Positions 1-9,932 of a stretch of DNA of 64,000 nt are shown one piece after another. This DNA is from Paracyclopina nana (Eukaryota; Arthropoda; Copepoda; Cyclopoida; Cyclopettidae). Position 1 is the first letter of the stretch. Each line of letters begins with the position of its first letter. Both the position numbers and the translations under genes were made by a program. The notes under the pieces were generated by a model that was not told the DNA's origin, ran no database searches, and worked only from the letters and a program-made list of their open reading frames with translations. The stretch lies in NCBI GenBank assembly GCA_019096065.1, contig JAGUCH010000001.1:12896001-12960000 (forward strand), given 5' to 3'.

Positions 1-809
1 ACTCCCTAATAGATATGTGTACGAATGAATCACAAGTGTGCACACTTTTTATCAGTTGACTAATCTTTGACGTCATTTTTATAGGCCGTGACATGTGGAC
101 TTGGCAATCAAAGAACCCAATGGGATTTAGGAAGGAATAGTCCTAGGAAAAGTTTGGAAAACCAAAAAGTGCCTGCAATTGCTGATCTTTTATACGTTTG
201 TTAAGAATTGGTCCTGTTGAAATTCACACATGTTATTCGATCATGACGGTTATCTATCACACATAGGTGCTAAAAATAAACCTTTTGGAATACGAAATTT
301 AGCAAATGCATGGTATAAGCAGATTTTTTTCCTTATCTTGATGCAGATGTTTTTGCTCAGCAGCCAAGCCGTGTTCAAAGCGCGTGAAAATATCAGGAGA
401 AACAATTCAATTTTAGTTTCACATCCATTTTGAAGCAGGTAAGTTCGATTGCGCTGGCCTATTTCAGCCTTTTCCCAATCATTTAATCTCCCCCTTGAAT
501 ATACTGGACGGACGGTGCTAACTAAAGCTGCTGAACTTAATGCACATGTGAGCTAGCTATATACTAACGTTCCATTCAGGCAAATTTCTCAAAACTGTTT
601 GCCTTGCATGTTCTGCGTACGTAGCAAATATTAACAGATTTCATAGGTAACTATTACATTCACTAGATTATTTTCAGTTTAAGCAGAGACGAACTCCTGC
701 CCAGAGTTTCTGTTGGTTTTTCCCTAAAGCTTGGTGCATTTCCAGCAAACTCTTGGCATACAAAAGTGACCCCATTCTGCTAGCAGCAATTTCGACAAAG
801 CTCAAAAGA
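1..809. other. Non-coding upstream region of GALE
   Basis: No convincing gene is seen. An open frame at 230-433 has no recognisable content. A pyrimidine-rich stretch ending in AG at 745, just before the GALE reading frame, could be the acceptor of an intron in the 5' untranslated region. Promoter elements could not be assigned. Confidence 0.4.
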
Positions 810-1990
810 ATGGCCCAATCAGACAAAGCTACAATTTTGGTGACCGGTGGAGGAGGCTACATTGGAACTCATTGCATTGTCGAACTTTTGCTGCAGGGCT
901 ACAATGTGGTTGCTATCGACAACTTTACGAATGCAGTAAAGGGATCTACATCTTGTAAGTTTAGTCAGAATCAAGAGAAATCAAAGAGCAACAACTATTC
1001 TCGTGCTATGCAGCGATGCCCAAAAGCTTACTTCGGGCCAGTGAGCTAACTGGAAAACCTATAACGTTTTACGAGGTTGACATCTGCGACAAAAAGGGTC
1101 TCAGGCAGGTTTTTACGAAAAATAAGATAGATTGTGTGCTACACATAGCTGCACTCAAGTCTGTTGGAGAATCCTGCTCCTCTCCAATTAAGTACTACGC
1201 GGTGAATGTAGCTGGCAGCATTCACTTAATAGAAATCATGGAAGAGTTTGGAGTCAAGAAGATCGTTTTCTCTTCATCTTCCACTGTTTTTGGCGAACCA
1301 GAATATTTGCCAATAGACGAAGATCACCCAACTGGAAAATGCATTAATCCATATGGACGCACTAAGTACATATTTGAAGAGATGCTACGTGATATTTGCA
1401 AAGCTCATCCGGTAAGCGATATGGTTCATATAATAGAAACATGAATATTATAATTTTTCCCCTTGTGAAAGGACTGGAGTGTGATGTCACTAAGATATTT
1501 TAATCCTGTCGGAGCTCACCCTTCAGCCATGATTGGTGAGGATCCCTTGGGAGTTCCGTACAACTTGGTACCATTCATAGCTCAAGTGTGCGTTGGTCGG
1601 CGAGACAAGTTGACTGTTTTTGGAACTGACTATCCCACTCCCGATGGAACATGTGTTCGCGATTACATACACATCATGGATCTAGCTTCAGGGCATGTGG
1701 CGGCCCTTGGAAAAATATTCGAGAATGACTCACCTATTGGTCTCAAATTTTACAATTTGAGCACTGGGAATGGAGCATCAGTGCTTGATATAATCAAAGC
1801 ATTCGAAAAAATCACTGGCCTCAAGATCCCAGTCGAATTTACTGGGAGACGCGAAGGTGACGTTCCAGCTTCTTATGCCAATAGCAAGTTGGCTGAAGAG
1901 GAGCTTGGTTGGAAGGCCACCAAATCTTTAGATGAAATGATTCAAGACGTTTGGCGATGGCAATCAGAGAATCCGCAAGGATATGTTTAA
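810..1990 (+). CDS. GALE: UDP-glucose 4-epimerase (353 aa, 3 exons)
   Basis: Exons 810-954, 1014-1411 and 1472-1990 join in phase to 353 aa (human GALE is 348). The enzyme interconverts UDP-galactose and UDP-glucose in the cytosolic Leloir pathway, using bound NAD. Visible features are the Rossmann motif [10 protein letters not shown] near the N-terminus, the SSSSTVFG segment with the catalytic serine (about S137), the YGRTK motif giving the catalytic pair Y162/K166, and the family blocks [10 protein letters not shown] and [12 protein letters not shown]. The residue matching human C307 is Ser315. A small residue there goes with epimerisation of N-acetylated sugars too, so dual UDP-Gal/UDP-GalNAc activity is inferred. 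The start at 810 is chosen over an in-frame ATG at 753 because it puts the NAD motif at the usual distance from the N-terminus. The 3' end faces GPN2 with only 7 bp between stop codons. Confidence 0.95.
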
Positions 1991-1997
1991 TTCATCA

Positions 1998-2951
1998 TCA
2001 CACTTGAAAACCAGGCTCCTTGTCGATTTTATCCAAATCATTTGTAATTTCAGCCCCCTCATTTTCTTCATCCATAAAGTTTTCTCTGATTTCGCGAGTC
2101 TTTGCGTATTCAAAATCAGAAGCTCCAAACGCCGAGCTCATCATTGCTTGAATATTGCGTTCCTCAGCGGTAGACCCGAAGCAGTAGCCATTCGCTTTGT
2201 CCACAGCATTTTTCACGCCAATCATCAATTCCTTGCTATCTACGCTCAAAGGGATGAAATTGACCAGACCATAATCTTGCACCAATCCTGTAATTGCCTT
2301 TGTCAGCTTTTTGTGCTTTTCTATGAACGGATCGTCGGGCATGCGATCAATGAGATATTCCAGATCGAGCACCTCAGTGTAGAAATCGATGCCAAAGTCA
2401 AGCTTTCCATACTTTTCTATCAAATCCACTTTGCTCAAAATATTGATGTGTGGCAGCTCAATTCTTAGCATAGTATTTAATGAAGTGAGACACACGGCCA
2501 CGTACTTCGCAGGATCCGAGCAGTAATGAGCGTCTACCAAATTCACAGCACACAAGCGAGCACCAAAAGCCTCCAACTGGGTGATAATGCTCCTCACACT
2601 ATCGTTATGGGTGTACAGCTCCACTTGACCGGGACAATCAATTAATAGATACTTCTTTTTGACGCTGGCCAATTTTGTCAGAAGCCACTCCATGTTTTTC
2701 TCGAGGTATTCCATGCAGTAAACAAGGCCTCCGTTGGGGCCAAGTTTGTAATGGTCCATCACTTCTTCGAGCTTGATGAGCTCGGAGACATCAATGTCAG
2801 CAGTGTAGGGCACGCTTTCGTTGGCAGGATCAATGTTCACTACAGCAACATCACGGCCAATCGCCTTCAAAAATCGAGCCATAGCCTCACAATAAGTAGT
2901 CTTTCCGGCTCCCGGGGAGCCGATAACGATCTGTCCGAAAATCACTGACAT
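1998..2951 (-). CDS. GPN2: GPN-loop GTPase 2 (317 aa, single exon)
   Basis: This is an intact single-exon frame of 317 aa (human GPN2 is 310). GPN GTPases are dimeric GTPases that help assemble and import RNA polymerase II. Visible features are the P-loop GSPGAGKTTYC at the N-terminus, the GPN insertion in LGPNGGLVYCMEYLE, the G3 motif DCPGQVEL, and the C-terminal block VDKANGYCFGS typical of GPN2. The start overlaps the end of the upstream PSMG4-like frame by 10 nt (2942-2951), so both genes are probably read from one transcript. On the minus strand an ATTAAA-type polyadenylation hexamer falls across the stop codon of GALE. Identification is secure; the mode of translation is inference. Confidence 0.95.
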   Translation of the reverse strand: MSVIFGQIVIGSPGAGKTTYCEAMARFLKAIGRDVAVVNIDPANESVPYTADIDVSELIKLEEVMDHYKLGPNGGLVYCMEYLEKNMEWLLTKLASVKKKYLLIDCPGQVELYTHNDSVRSIITQLEAFGARLCAVNLVDAHYCSDPAKYVAVCLTSLNTMLRIELPHINILSKVDLIEKYGKLDFGIDFYTEVLDLEYLIDRMPDDPFIEKHKKLTKAITGLVQDYGLVNFIPLSVDSKELMIGVKNAVDKANGYCFGSTAEERNIQAMMSSAFGASDFEYAKTREIRENFMDEENEGAEITNDLDKIDKEPGFQV

Positions 2952-3355
2952 TTTTCAGCCACAAAGTCAACCAGACCTCTGATTTTGGCCGTGGTCAGAG
3001 CTTCTAAATCACGAAAGCCGAATCCGATCAAAATTGGAATGTCACAGTTGACTTTTTCAGCAATAAGGCGAGCTGCCACAAGGGATTCTTCCGTTTCGTG
3101 ACCAAAAACACAAACCGAATCAAAAATGTGGCGGATTTCGCCAGTTTCCAAGTTGGCTCGCCCTCTTGTCAAAGATACTTTGTATAAAACGCCAGTAGAA
3201 CCAGCCTCGGTAATGATGATGCGAAGGGTATCAGAGAAGTGTGACACAACCACTGAGATGGGCGTTTCCAAGTTCAACCCGCCAAATGAATGCACTGTGG
3301 TTTTCACTGGGCAATCTTCGTTTTCGATTTCCACAAACTCAAACTCGGCAGACAT
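2942..3355 (-). CDS. PSMG4: Proteasome assembly chaperone 4-like protein (137 aa)
   Basis: This 137-aa single-exon frame resembles PSMG4/PAC4 in length and in its alternating beta-strand pattern. It has an N-terminal segment around HSFGGL, a strand block VSHFSDTLRIIITEAG, and a C-terminal half around VFGHETEESLVAARLIAEK followed by a strand and the ending RGLVDFVAEK. PSMG4 pairs with PSMG3 and assists assembly of the 20S proteasome alpha ring. The resemblance is of moderate strength; PSMG3 has the same fold and is the main alternative. The start is 26 nt after the CWC25 stop and directly follows a splice-acceptor-like tract. The stop overlaps the GPN2 start codon. Confidence 0.6.
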   Translation of the reverse strand: MSAEFEFVEIENEDCPVKTTVHSFGGLNLETPISVVVSHFSDTLRIIITEAGSTGVLYKVSLTRGRANLETGEIRHIFDSVCVFGHETEESLVAARLIAEKVNCDIPILIGFGFRDLEALTTAKIRGLVDFVAEKCQ

Positions 3356-3381
3356 AATAATCTGAAAGAAAGGAAAATTGA
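3356..3381 (-). promoter_or_regulatory. Intercistronic splice-acceptor-like tract
   Basis: Between the CWC25 stop and the PSMG4-like ATG the minus strand holds only a pyrimidine-rich tract ending in TTTCTTTCAG (AG at 3363-3362), followed by seven bases and the ATG. It looks like a strong 3' splice site with no gene-internal role. It could accept a trans-spliced leader or a distant 5' exon. The function is inferred from position and composition. Confidence 0.55.
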
Positions 3382-4562
3382 TTATCTCCTGGCAAAATTC
3401 TTGTCCATGGCCATTCCGCTTCGCTGGATGTTATATTTATTGGATTGGATTCTTTTCTCTACAGAGCCAGCATCGGCAGCTTTCATGAGCTGCTTGGTGA
3501 CAAACTCAGGGTCATGTACCCTCGAATAATGCGCTTCCTCTTCATGCTTCTCGTCCTCGCGATATCGTGTCACATTTTTGGTCCTCTGTTCATCCCTCCA
3601 ATCCGCATTGGACATCATCTCACGCAGCTTTTTCTGCTTTTCCTCATCGCTAAGCTTAGAATTACGATGATCTCTTTTACTATCTGTACTTTTACTAGAC
3701 GTTGTTGGGCTTCGTTTTCTATGATGTCGGTCAGGACTTTTGAAATCTCTTTTTCTGCGATCAGGACTCCTAGTAATTCGGTTAGGACTGGCTCTTCTTC
3801 TTCGCGGGGGACTTCTATCCCTTCGAACTTTATCAGGACTTCGATCTCTACGACCTCGGTCAGGGCTTCTATGGGAACGTCTCTCATAGTCTCTGCCACT
3901 TTTATGCGACTTCTCTCTGCTACGCTCGGGACTGGGACTTTTTCTACGACGAGGACTCTTTTCATGCTTTCTTCTCGAGGATTTCTCATCTGATGAAGAA
4001 TCGCTACCATCAGCATCAGTATTGTTCTTCAGCTGCTTGCTAAGCTTGGCCATTAGCAAAGCATCTAAATCTTCTTCGTCGTCGCTTCCCTGGTACTTGT
4101 GCTTCTTTTTCTTCTTCTTGCTTTTCTTCTTCTTCATTTTCTCAATCTGAAATGAGAAAAATTATTTTTCACGAAAAAATAATTATAGTTCCACTACATA
4201 CGTAGGAGTTGATTTCTTTCATTTTTAGAGGATTGTCGAGAATACGTTTTCGAGTGTCCACTTCTGTCTTTTTTAGGGCAATCAACGGATCTTCTTGGAG
4301 CTTCCTTTGAATATCAACTTGATGTTCAGCCTTCGAAGCAAATATTGAGGCCGGTGTGCAATCTGAAATGCAATCAAATTGAATATTGCCTAAAAGATGA
4401 AAATACTAACTAATTACCATATTCAACAGCGTTTATTTGCCCGAGAGTTCCTCTCTCGAAATTCGCGTCAATTGCTTTTCCAAGCAAATAATCCTCGGCT
4501 TTTGGCTTTGCAGTGTCCTCATCGTAGAGCCAATTCATCTTACTTTCAGAAGGTCCAGCCAT
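3382..4562 (-). CDS. CWC25: Pre-mRNA splicing factor CWC25 homolog (356 aa, 3 exons)
   Basis: Exons 4562-4418, 4362-4202 and 4146-3382 join in phase to 356 aa. CWC25 joins the activated spliceosome and promotes the first splicing step. Recognisable blocks are the NWLYDEDTAKPKAEDYLLGK core at residues 9-28, the CTPASIFASKAEHQ segment with the LQEDPLIALKK block, a Lys-rich stretch and an SP/RS-rich middle, and the conserved C-terminus running from SDEEKQKKLREMMSNADWRD to AMDKNFARR. The usual N-terminal CIR-type domain of about 60-70 residues before the WLY core is not visible in the 716 bp upstream. Either the N-terminus is lost, or it lies on an unrecognised upstream exon. The promoter region is shared head-to-head with the MAGUK gene. 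The gene probably leads a cluster with PSMG4-like and GPN2. Confidence 0.88.
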
Positions 4563-5278
4563 TTTCAGCAATACTTTTCCCGCTTTCGTATTTTGCAAGT
4601 TGTCTTTCAGCTAACGTTCACTTTGTTGACAAACAGTGCATTGCTACCAGATATTGTCAAAAATACCAGACACATTGGAGTCATACTCTTCAAAAGGCTA
4701 TCAAAAGAGCCACTTTATATTTATTATTCTCAATATGCCTCAATTTTGACATGTAATAATTTTTTTAGATAATGCACTATAGAGATGCGCATATTCAATG
4801 AATTTTTTGGTTTTGTATGGATTCTTCTTGCTTCATTTAACGAGTACACAATTTTATGCGCATGGTGACATCTACTGAGCTAATGGCAAGCACGTGATTT
4901 TAATGCATTTGGAAGCGTATAATCCAATTACGCACAGAAAGCCTTTCACGTGGTATCGAAAGGCATGATTAGAGAATCTGCTGCGAGTGGTATTAGCCAA
5001 TATATAATGCTCATTTGATCGTGACTGATGTGAACGCATCATGCACACAAGTATTGCATTGCAAATAGGCATAAGCAATTATGAGCATGGAGAGAGGGCT
5101 GGTGTGCTTCAGCAGTAGTCATTGCTGGCTTTCTCTAGAAAGCAGACGGAGAAAGCAGCTGCCTGCAGCTCACCACCATCGATCGTTGCTTTGGTAGGAA
5201 CAACCATGAGAGCTTTCACTTCTTCTTCAACAGCAGCAGCGCAGTATATGTTAGTGTATTTGTGAAAACGATGAGAAA
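4563..5278. promoter_or_regulatory. Divergent intergenic region between CWC25 and the MAGUK gene
   Basis: This 716-bp spacer separates two head-to-head genes and presumably contains both promoters. No coding content was found on either strand, including any exon for the missing CWC25 N-terminus. No specific promoter motif could be assigned. Confidence 0.45.
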
Positions 5279-8200
5279 ATGAACGGAACCTCAGACAAAC
5301 CAGTGTCAACCCCAAATGGGGGAAGGCCCAACTATGCCACGCCCCTCAACTCATGGACACCAGATCCGTCGGTGGGACACCTTCTCTACACAATGAGGCA
5401 CGTGGGACCCAAGGTCCCGCCAGACGCAGACGTTGATTATGATGAGGCTGAGGCCGAAGAGGACTATGAGTTCCTGGAGCAACTGCTGCAAAGCAAAGAG
5501 CTGAATGCACTAGTTAAAGCCCACAATGTGATCCTGTTTTGCAATCAAGAACAGTGTCCCTGTGTGTCCAATGCTTGCCAAATCACGGCAGACGTCATGG
5601 AAGACATACGACCCTTTGCTCTAATGATAGAAGAGTGCAGGGAGCTCTATGCGCTATTGTCAGCTCCACATGTCAGGGTGAGATCATAATAGAGCACTGT
5701 CTCAAATCTTTGATTTTGGTACTAATAACTATTTTTTTTTGTGAAGAATCTGCTTGCCTCGCACGACATCGTGGCTCAAAGAGACTACCTTCCCAAATTA
5801 AGCGATATTCCTGTTGAGGTCGACGAGGATGAGGAGACCATCAAAATCGTTCAACTGGTCAAGAGTCAGGATCCACTGGTAAGAGTTAGTGCTCGCAGCA
5901 TGATTGATGCTTCTTTGCTCGCTTTCCCATGTGAGAAAATGGAGACCAACTCTGCTGCACTGCCAGATACTACATATGGCCGCAATTCCAGAAAGGCTCC
6001 TTAGAACTAAATAAAAATATTCTCTTTCTAGGGAACACATCGCAGCTCGGAGCCTATAGTGGTGAGAATATGATGTTACAAATAATGAGCAACAATATGC
6101 AATAAAAAATATTACTTCTAGGGAGCTACTATAAAAGCAGAAGAAGGAACTGGACGGATCTTAATAGCAAGAGTTATGCATGGCGGAGCAGCAGACAGAT
6201 CAGGGCTAATATCTGTAGGAGACGAGGTCATCGAGGTCAATGGAGTGAATGTTGAAGGCAAAACACCGAACGATGTCCTACGGATCCTAGTAATACATGA
6301 TCTCAAAATTAAAACAAAGCTGTCTAGGTTTGAAAATTATGCTTCATCCTTTTCAGCAAATGGCCGAAAATACGATAACGTTCAAACTGATACCTAACAT
6401 GAACAAGCCTTTGATTCGCGAATCCAGGGTCCGGCTGAGGGCTCTGTTCGACTACGACCCCCAGGAAGACAAGTACATTCCGTGCAAGGAGGCTGGCTTG
6501 TCATTCTCCAAAGGTGATATCCTCCATATCGTCAGCCAAGACGACCCATATTGGTAATTACTATCTCTTCAAAAGCATGCATAATTTGGTTACTTCCATG
6601 TCTCGCTGTAGGTGGCAAGCTCGACGAGAGCAGGATCGCAATATGAGAGCTGGCTTAATTCCAAGCCGAGCCCTTCAGGAAAGAAGAATTGTTCACGAGA
6701 GAAACGAGCAGAACGGAGAAGCCGAAGGTACTTCTACTAACTTCCATTCTAACTTGCTATGTCACTCATCATCTCTGCACTACTATACTACACACACTTG
6801 CTTCGCCACTTACCTAAATTAGCAGTATAAGGAACGATGGCGTCTGTTACGTAGTACAGTCAGCGCACCCTAGCGTGAAAAGCCGTGTAGTATGTTCACT
6901 ACAGAGGCAGCTAAATAGCAATTCGAAATTTGCCAAAAAATTAGCCTTTCCATATGATTTCTGGAAAATTTGATTAATAAAATTTGTTCCCTATTATATT
7001 TCATGCTACCAAGTTAAAAAAAACCAGGCCGATCAGCAGAAAAAAGCGGGAAAATGCTAAAGTTCTTCATTTGCAATGTATTTTGAAATTTTCCGCCTTT
7101 TTTAGCCCAATCAGAGCAGAGTTAAATAATGTTGGCTTTTATGGTGCTACCAGATAAAAAGTTTTTTCATTACGTAATGAGTGATTCGGGCTGTTTTATG
7201 AAAATACTGGCAACTTTTAGCAGCTTTTGAGTGCGTAACCTTAAAATATTTTTTCACACTTTTCCGTCAAAGCGTCATGCGTAAACAGCTGTACTACCTT
7301 ACAGTGGCGCCATCTAGCATGATAAATTTCAAAATCAGCTCTTATATACTAAATACAGCGGGAGAGGAAGAAGAAGATCTTAAAGCAATTTGCACTCACC
7401 ATCGCGCTGTTGCATCATCACGCTTTCTTTTGCAGCTTTTCTGGATGATTTTTGTGGCCCTATGGGCCTCGGGGGGTGCGGTGGTGTCATGCCAAATGGG
7501 TTTCCAGCTGCTGCTGCGTCGACATCCGCGAGAACCGGCTGCTTCCCGGATTTGACCGGCGCTCAGCAACAGCCAGTTGATCCTACCTCACCCATTCATG
7601 ATGCGACCACGGGATGCGTGGGTGGGATCGCTGCTAGCAATGGCAAAACTAAAAAGGTCATGTATGATCTTTTAGACAATGAGGAGTTTGACCGCGAGGA
7701 GATTCCAACCTACGAAGAGGTAGCTAGGCTCTTCCCCAGGCCGGGAATGAGTCGGCCCATCGTCCTTATCGGCCCCCCTGGAGTCGGACGCAATGAGCTT
7801 AAACGGAGGTTGATGGCCTTGGAAGCCGACAGATACAAGGCCACCATTCCGCGTAAGTCGACTTTTTTACAAGACCTCGCGCGATCCATTTTTAAAAATA
7901 GGTAACACACTTTCCTTCTGCTAGAAAAACATATTTGTCCATTGTAATTTTCGGCAAGAACCTCACTAGAGCTAACAATAGTTTGCCTAGAAAAAATATT
8001 TTTCCAGATGTATAACTTACTGTGGCTTTGTGGCAGTTGTACTTTTCGCTACGTGCAGACTTAACAGAAAACGCTTCAAAAGCAGATAATTCGACTTTTC
8101 TTTACTACGTGTGTGCGGCCGTAAAATGCATTTGAATTACACTGGTTTTTTTGGGGGGAGCAAGATTGAAAAATTCCGATGATGCAGAATAATTTATCTA

Positions 8201-9133
8201 AGGTGGGAGTACTTTTGAGTAAGTAGCTTAGGTTTCACAGACTTGGCTGGGAAGCTTTCAAGCTAGTTCGGAGAGAAAAATATCTTTTTTTGTTATTATC
8301 TTCGGCATTTGACATTCAGGCAATAAAAAGCCTTCTTAGCTCGTCCCATGCAAAATTAATGATGGTTCTTTGAAAAAACATGCTTATTGAATGGCGGACA
8401 TCATTTACAATTTTCTGCAAATGTCATTTAGATACTTCTCGTCAAAGTCGGCCGGGGGAGATCCACGGAAAAGACTACTTTTTCGATACTCGCGAGCAAA
8501 TGGAAGCTGACATCTCGGCTGGCAAGTACATCGAGCATGGAGAATACAGGGCGAACCTCTATGGTACATCCGTTGATGGAATCAGAGACTTTGTTCAAGC
8601 TGGTTACCAGCCAGTCATCAGTCCGCATTACCAGGTAATTTATGCCTGCTATTCGAGTTGATTATCTCACTATGACCTTCACTCTCACGATGCAGGCACT
8701 GAAGATGCTTCGGACACCAGAATTAAAGCCTTACATAATTTATGTTAAAGCCCCTCCTTTTGAGAGGCTGAAAGAGACGAGGCACAAGGCCTATGCACGT
8801 TCAACCTTCGACGAGACGAGCTCGAGGTCATTCACGGTAATTCAAAGGGTTTTCTTCGCGCACTACTCTTTGGTCCAAATCGATTAAGATGAGAGTCACG
8901 CGAGCTCCACTTTTAGGAGTATTTTCAGAGTAATAATTGTCTCTCTCTCTTAATAGGACGAAGAGTTCACCACCATGATCCAAGCCGGGGAGAAGATCGA
9001 ACGACTCTATGGCCATTGGTTCGACCTTACTATCCTCAACGAGGATTTGACGGTGGCATTTGAGCAGCTCGTGAAAGCTGTCAGGAGGCTTGATCAGGAT
9101 GCACAATGGGTTCCAGCCTCGTGGGTCCAATGA
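5279..9133 (+). CDS. MAGUK of the MPP3/MPP4/MPP7 group (649 or 659 aa)
   Basis: Exons 5279-5677, 5747-5878, (6032-6061), 6122-6289, 6357-6553, 6612-6727, 7436-7852, 8432-8634, 8696-8836 and 8957-9133 keep phase throughout. The product is a membrane-associated scaffold of epithelial polarity or junction complexes. Domain order is two L27 domains (about residues 60-150), PDZ starting around QDPLGATIK (about 168-250), SH3 around RALFDYDPQ to GLIPSRALQ (about 257-325), a HOOK linker with an Ala/Gly/Pro-rich insert, and a guanylate kinase-like domain (about 448-649) ending QWVPASWVQ. The kinase P-loop is degenerate (GPPGVGRNE, without the usual lysine), as in other MAGUKs, so it binds protein rather than acting as an enzyme. 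The L27 and PDZ sequence points to MPP7 or its relatives rather than PALS1. The intron at 6728-7435 carries a dispersed repeat. Confidence 0.9.
6032..6061 (+). other. Putative 30-nt cassette microexon in the MAGUK gene
   Basis: A 30-nt stretch is bounded by TTTCTAG on its left and GTGAGA on its right. It encodes [10 protein letters not shown] in frame, and both edges are phase 0. It would add ten residues just before the PDZ carboxylate-binding loop. Flanking exons join in phase with or without it, as expected of an alternative exon. Confidence 0.55.
6826..7346 (+). repeat. Dispersed 521-bp repeat, copy 1 (in MAGUK intron)
   Basis: The repeat begins TATAAGGAACGATGG and ends near CAGCTCTTATA. 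Near-identical copies are at 59848-60369 (same strand) and, interrupted, at 26178-27460 (opposite strand). The two ends share an imperfect inverted block around GATGGCG and GTAGTACAG. It has no coding capacity and is probably a non-autonomous DNA transposon. Confidence 0.75.
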
Positions 9134-9932
9134 ACAAACTGTCTCAAACATTGGTGCTCTCCTCCTTGATCCAACATACTCCTGCTGCCTGCGATCGGTT
9201 CACTTCCATATCCCCCAGGCTTTTATCTCATCATAGTATGCATAAAAGCTGCTTTGAAATGCGCGCACGCAATTAAAAGTTTTTCATGAGATATTGCTGC
9301 ACGCAAATCGATACATGAGAATCCCCTACATGAGTTGAAGACTCCCAAATATGCATCCTATTATCATTACATCATAACGCTGTTAAAACTTTTAACTAGG
9401 CTTCTGTTGATCAACCTACTATTACCATATATATAGTATACACACACTATGTCTTAACTGCTAATGTTACATGCTTATGCGCGTAAATTGTAATAACGCA
9501 ACAGTTACATCCTCAGCACAAAACCTATAATAATGCTAATAATTCTATGGATCATATCCCATTACACGTACAGTACGTTTAATCAGTTTGCGCCGTTTAC
9601 CGCTTGAGATGAACTTTATTATTCACGTTAGCGCTGAAAAAAGTTCAACTCGCGAGCTGATGCGAAAGGCCATATACAAGTTTTCCTGCGCATTTTGTAC
9701 ATGTATAACTACTTTATGCTGTCGCTGTAATTGCTTTTCTGTATTTCGAATCTCGACATCTAGATGATCTCTTTCTATCAAGTTGACCTCAACAAACACA
9801 CACACATACACGATATGATAAAACCATTATTTATGACCAATAATGAACGAATAGTACACTATATACTTCTTATTGTTACAGATGATATGATATGGCAACA
9901 ATTATAAATATGAAATATAAAGCGTTCAATCA
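9134..9932. other. Intergenic region between convergent MAGUK and ANKRD33-like genes
   Basis: An AT-rich spacer between two 3' ends. No gene or clear repeat was seen. Confidence 0.5.

Noticed and set aside
1983-2468. 161-codon plus-strand frame opposite GPN2
   Set aside because: It is antisense to a well-conserved GPN2 coding region and has no recognisable content.
3445-4016. Long open frames on the other strand or frame of the SR-rich part of CWC25
   Set aside because: They are shadows of the repetitive Arg/Ser codons; the CWC25 frame has conserved blocks and proper splice phases.
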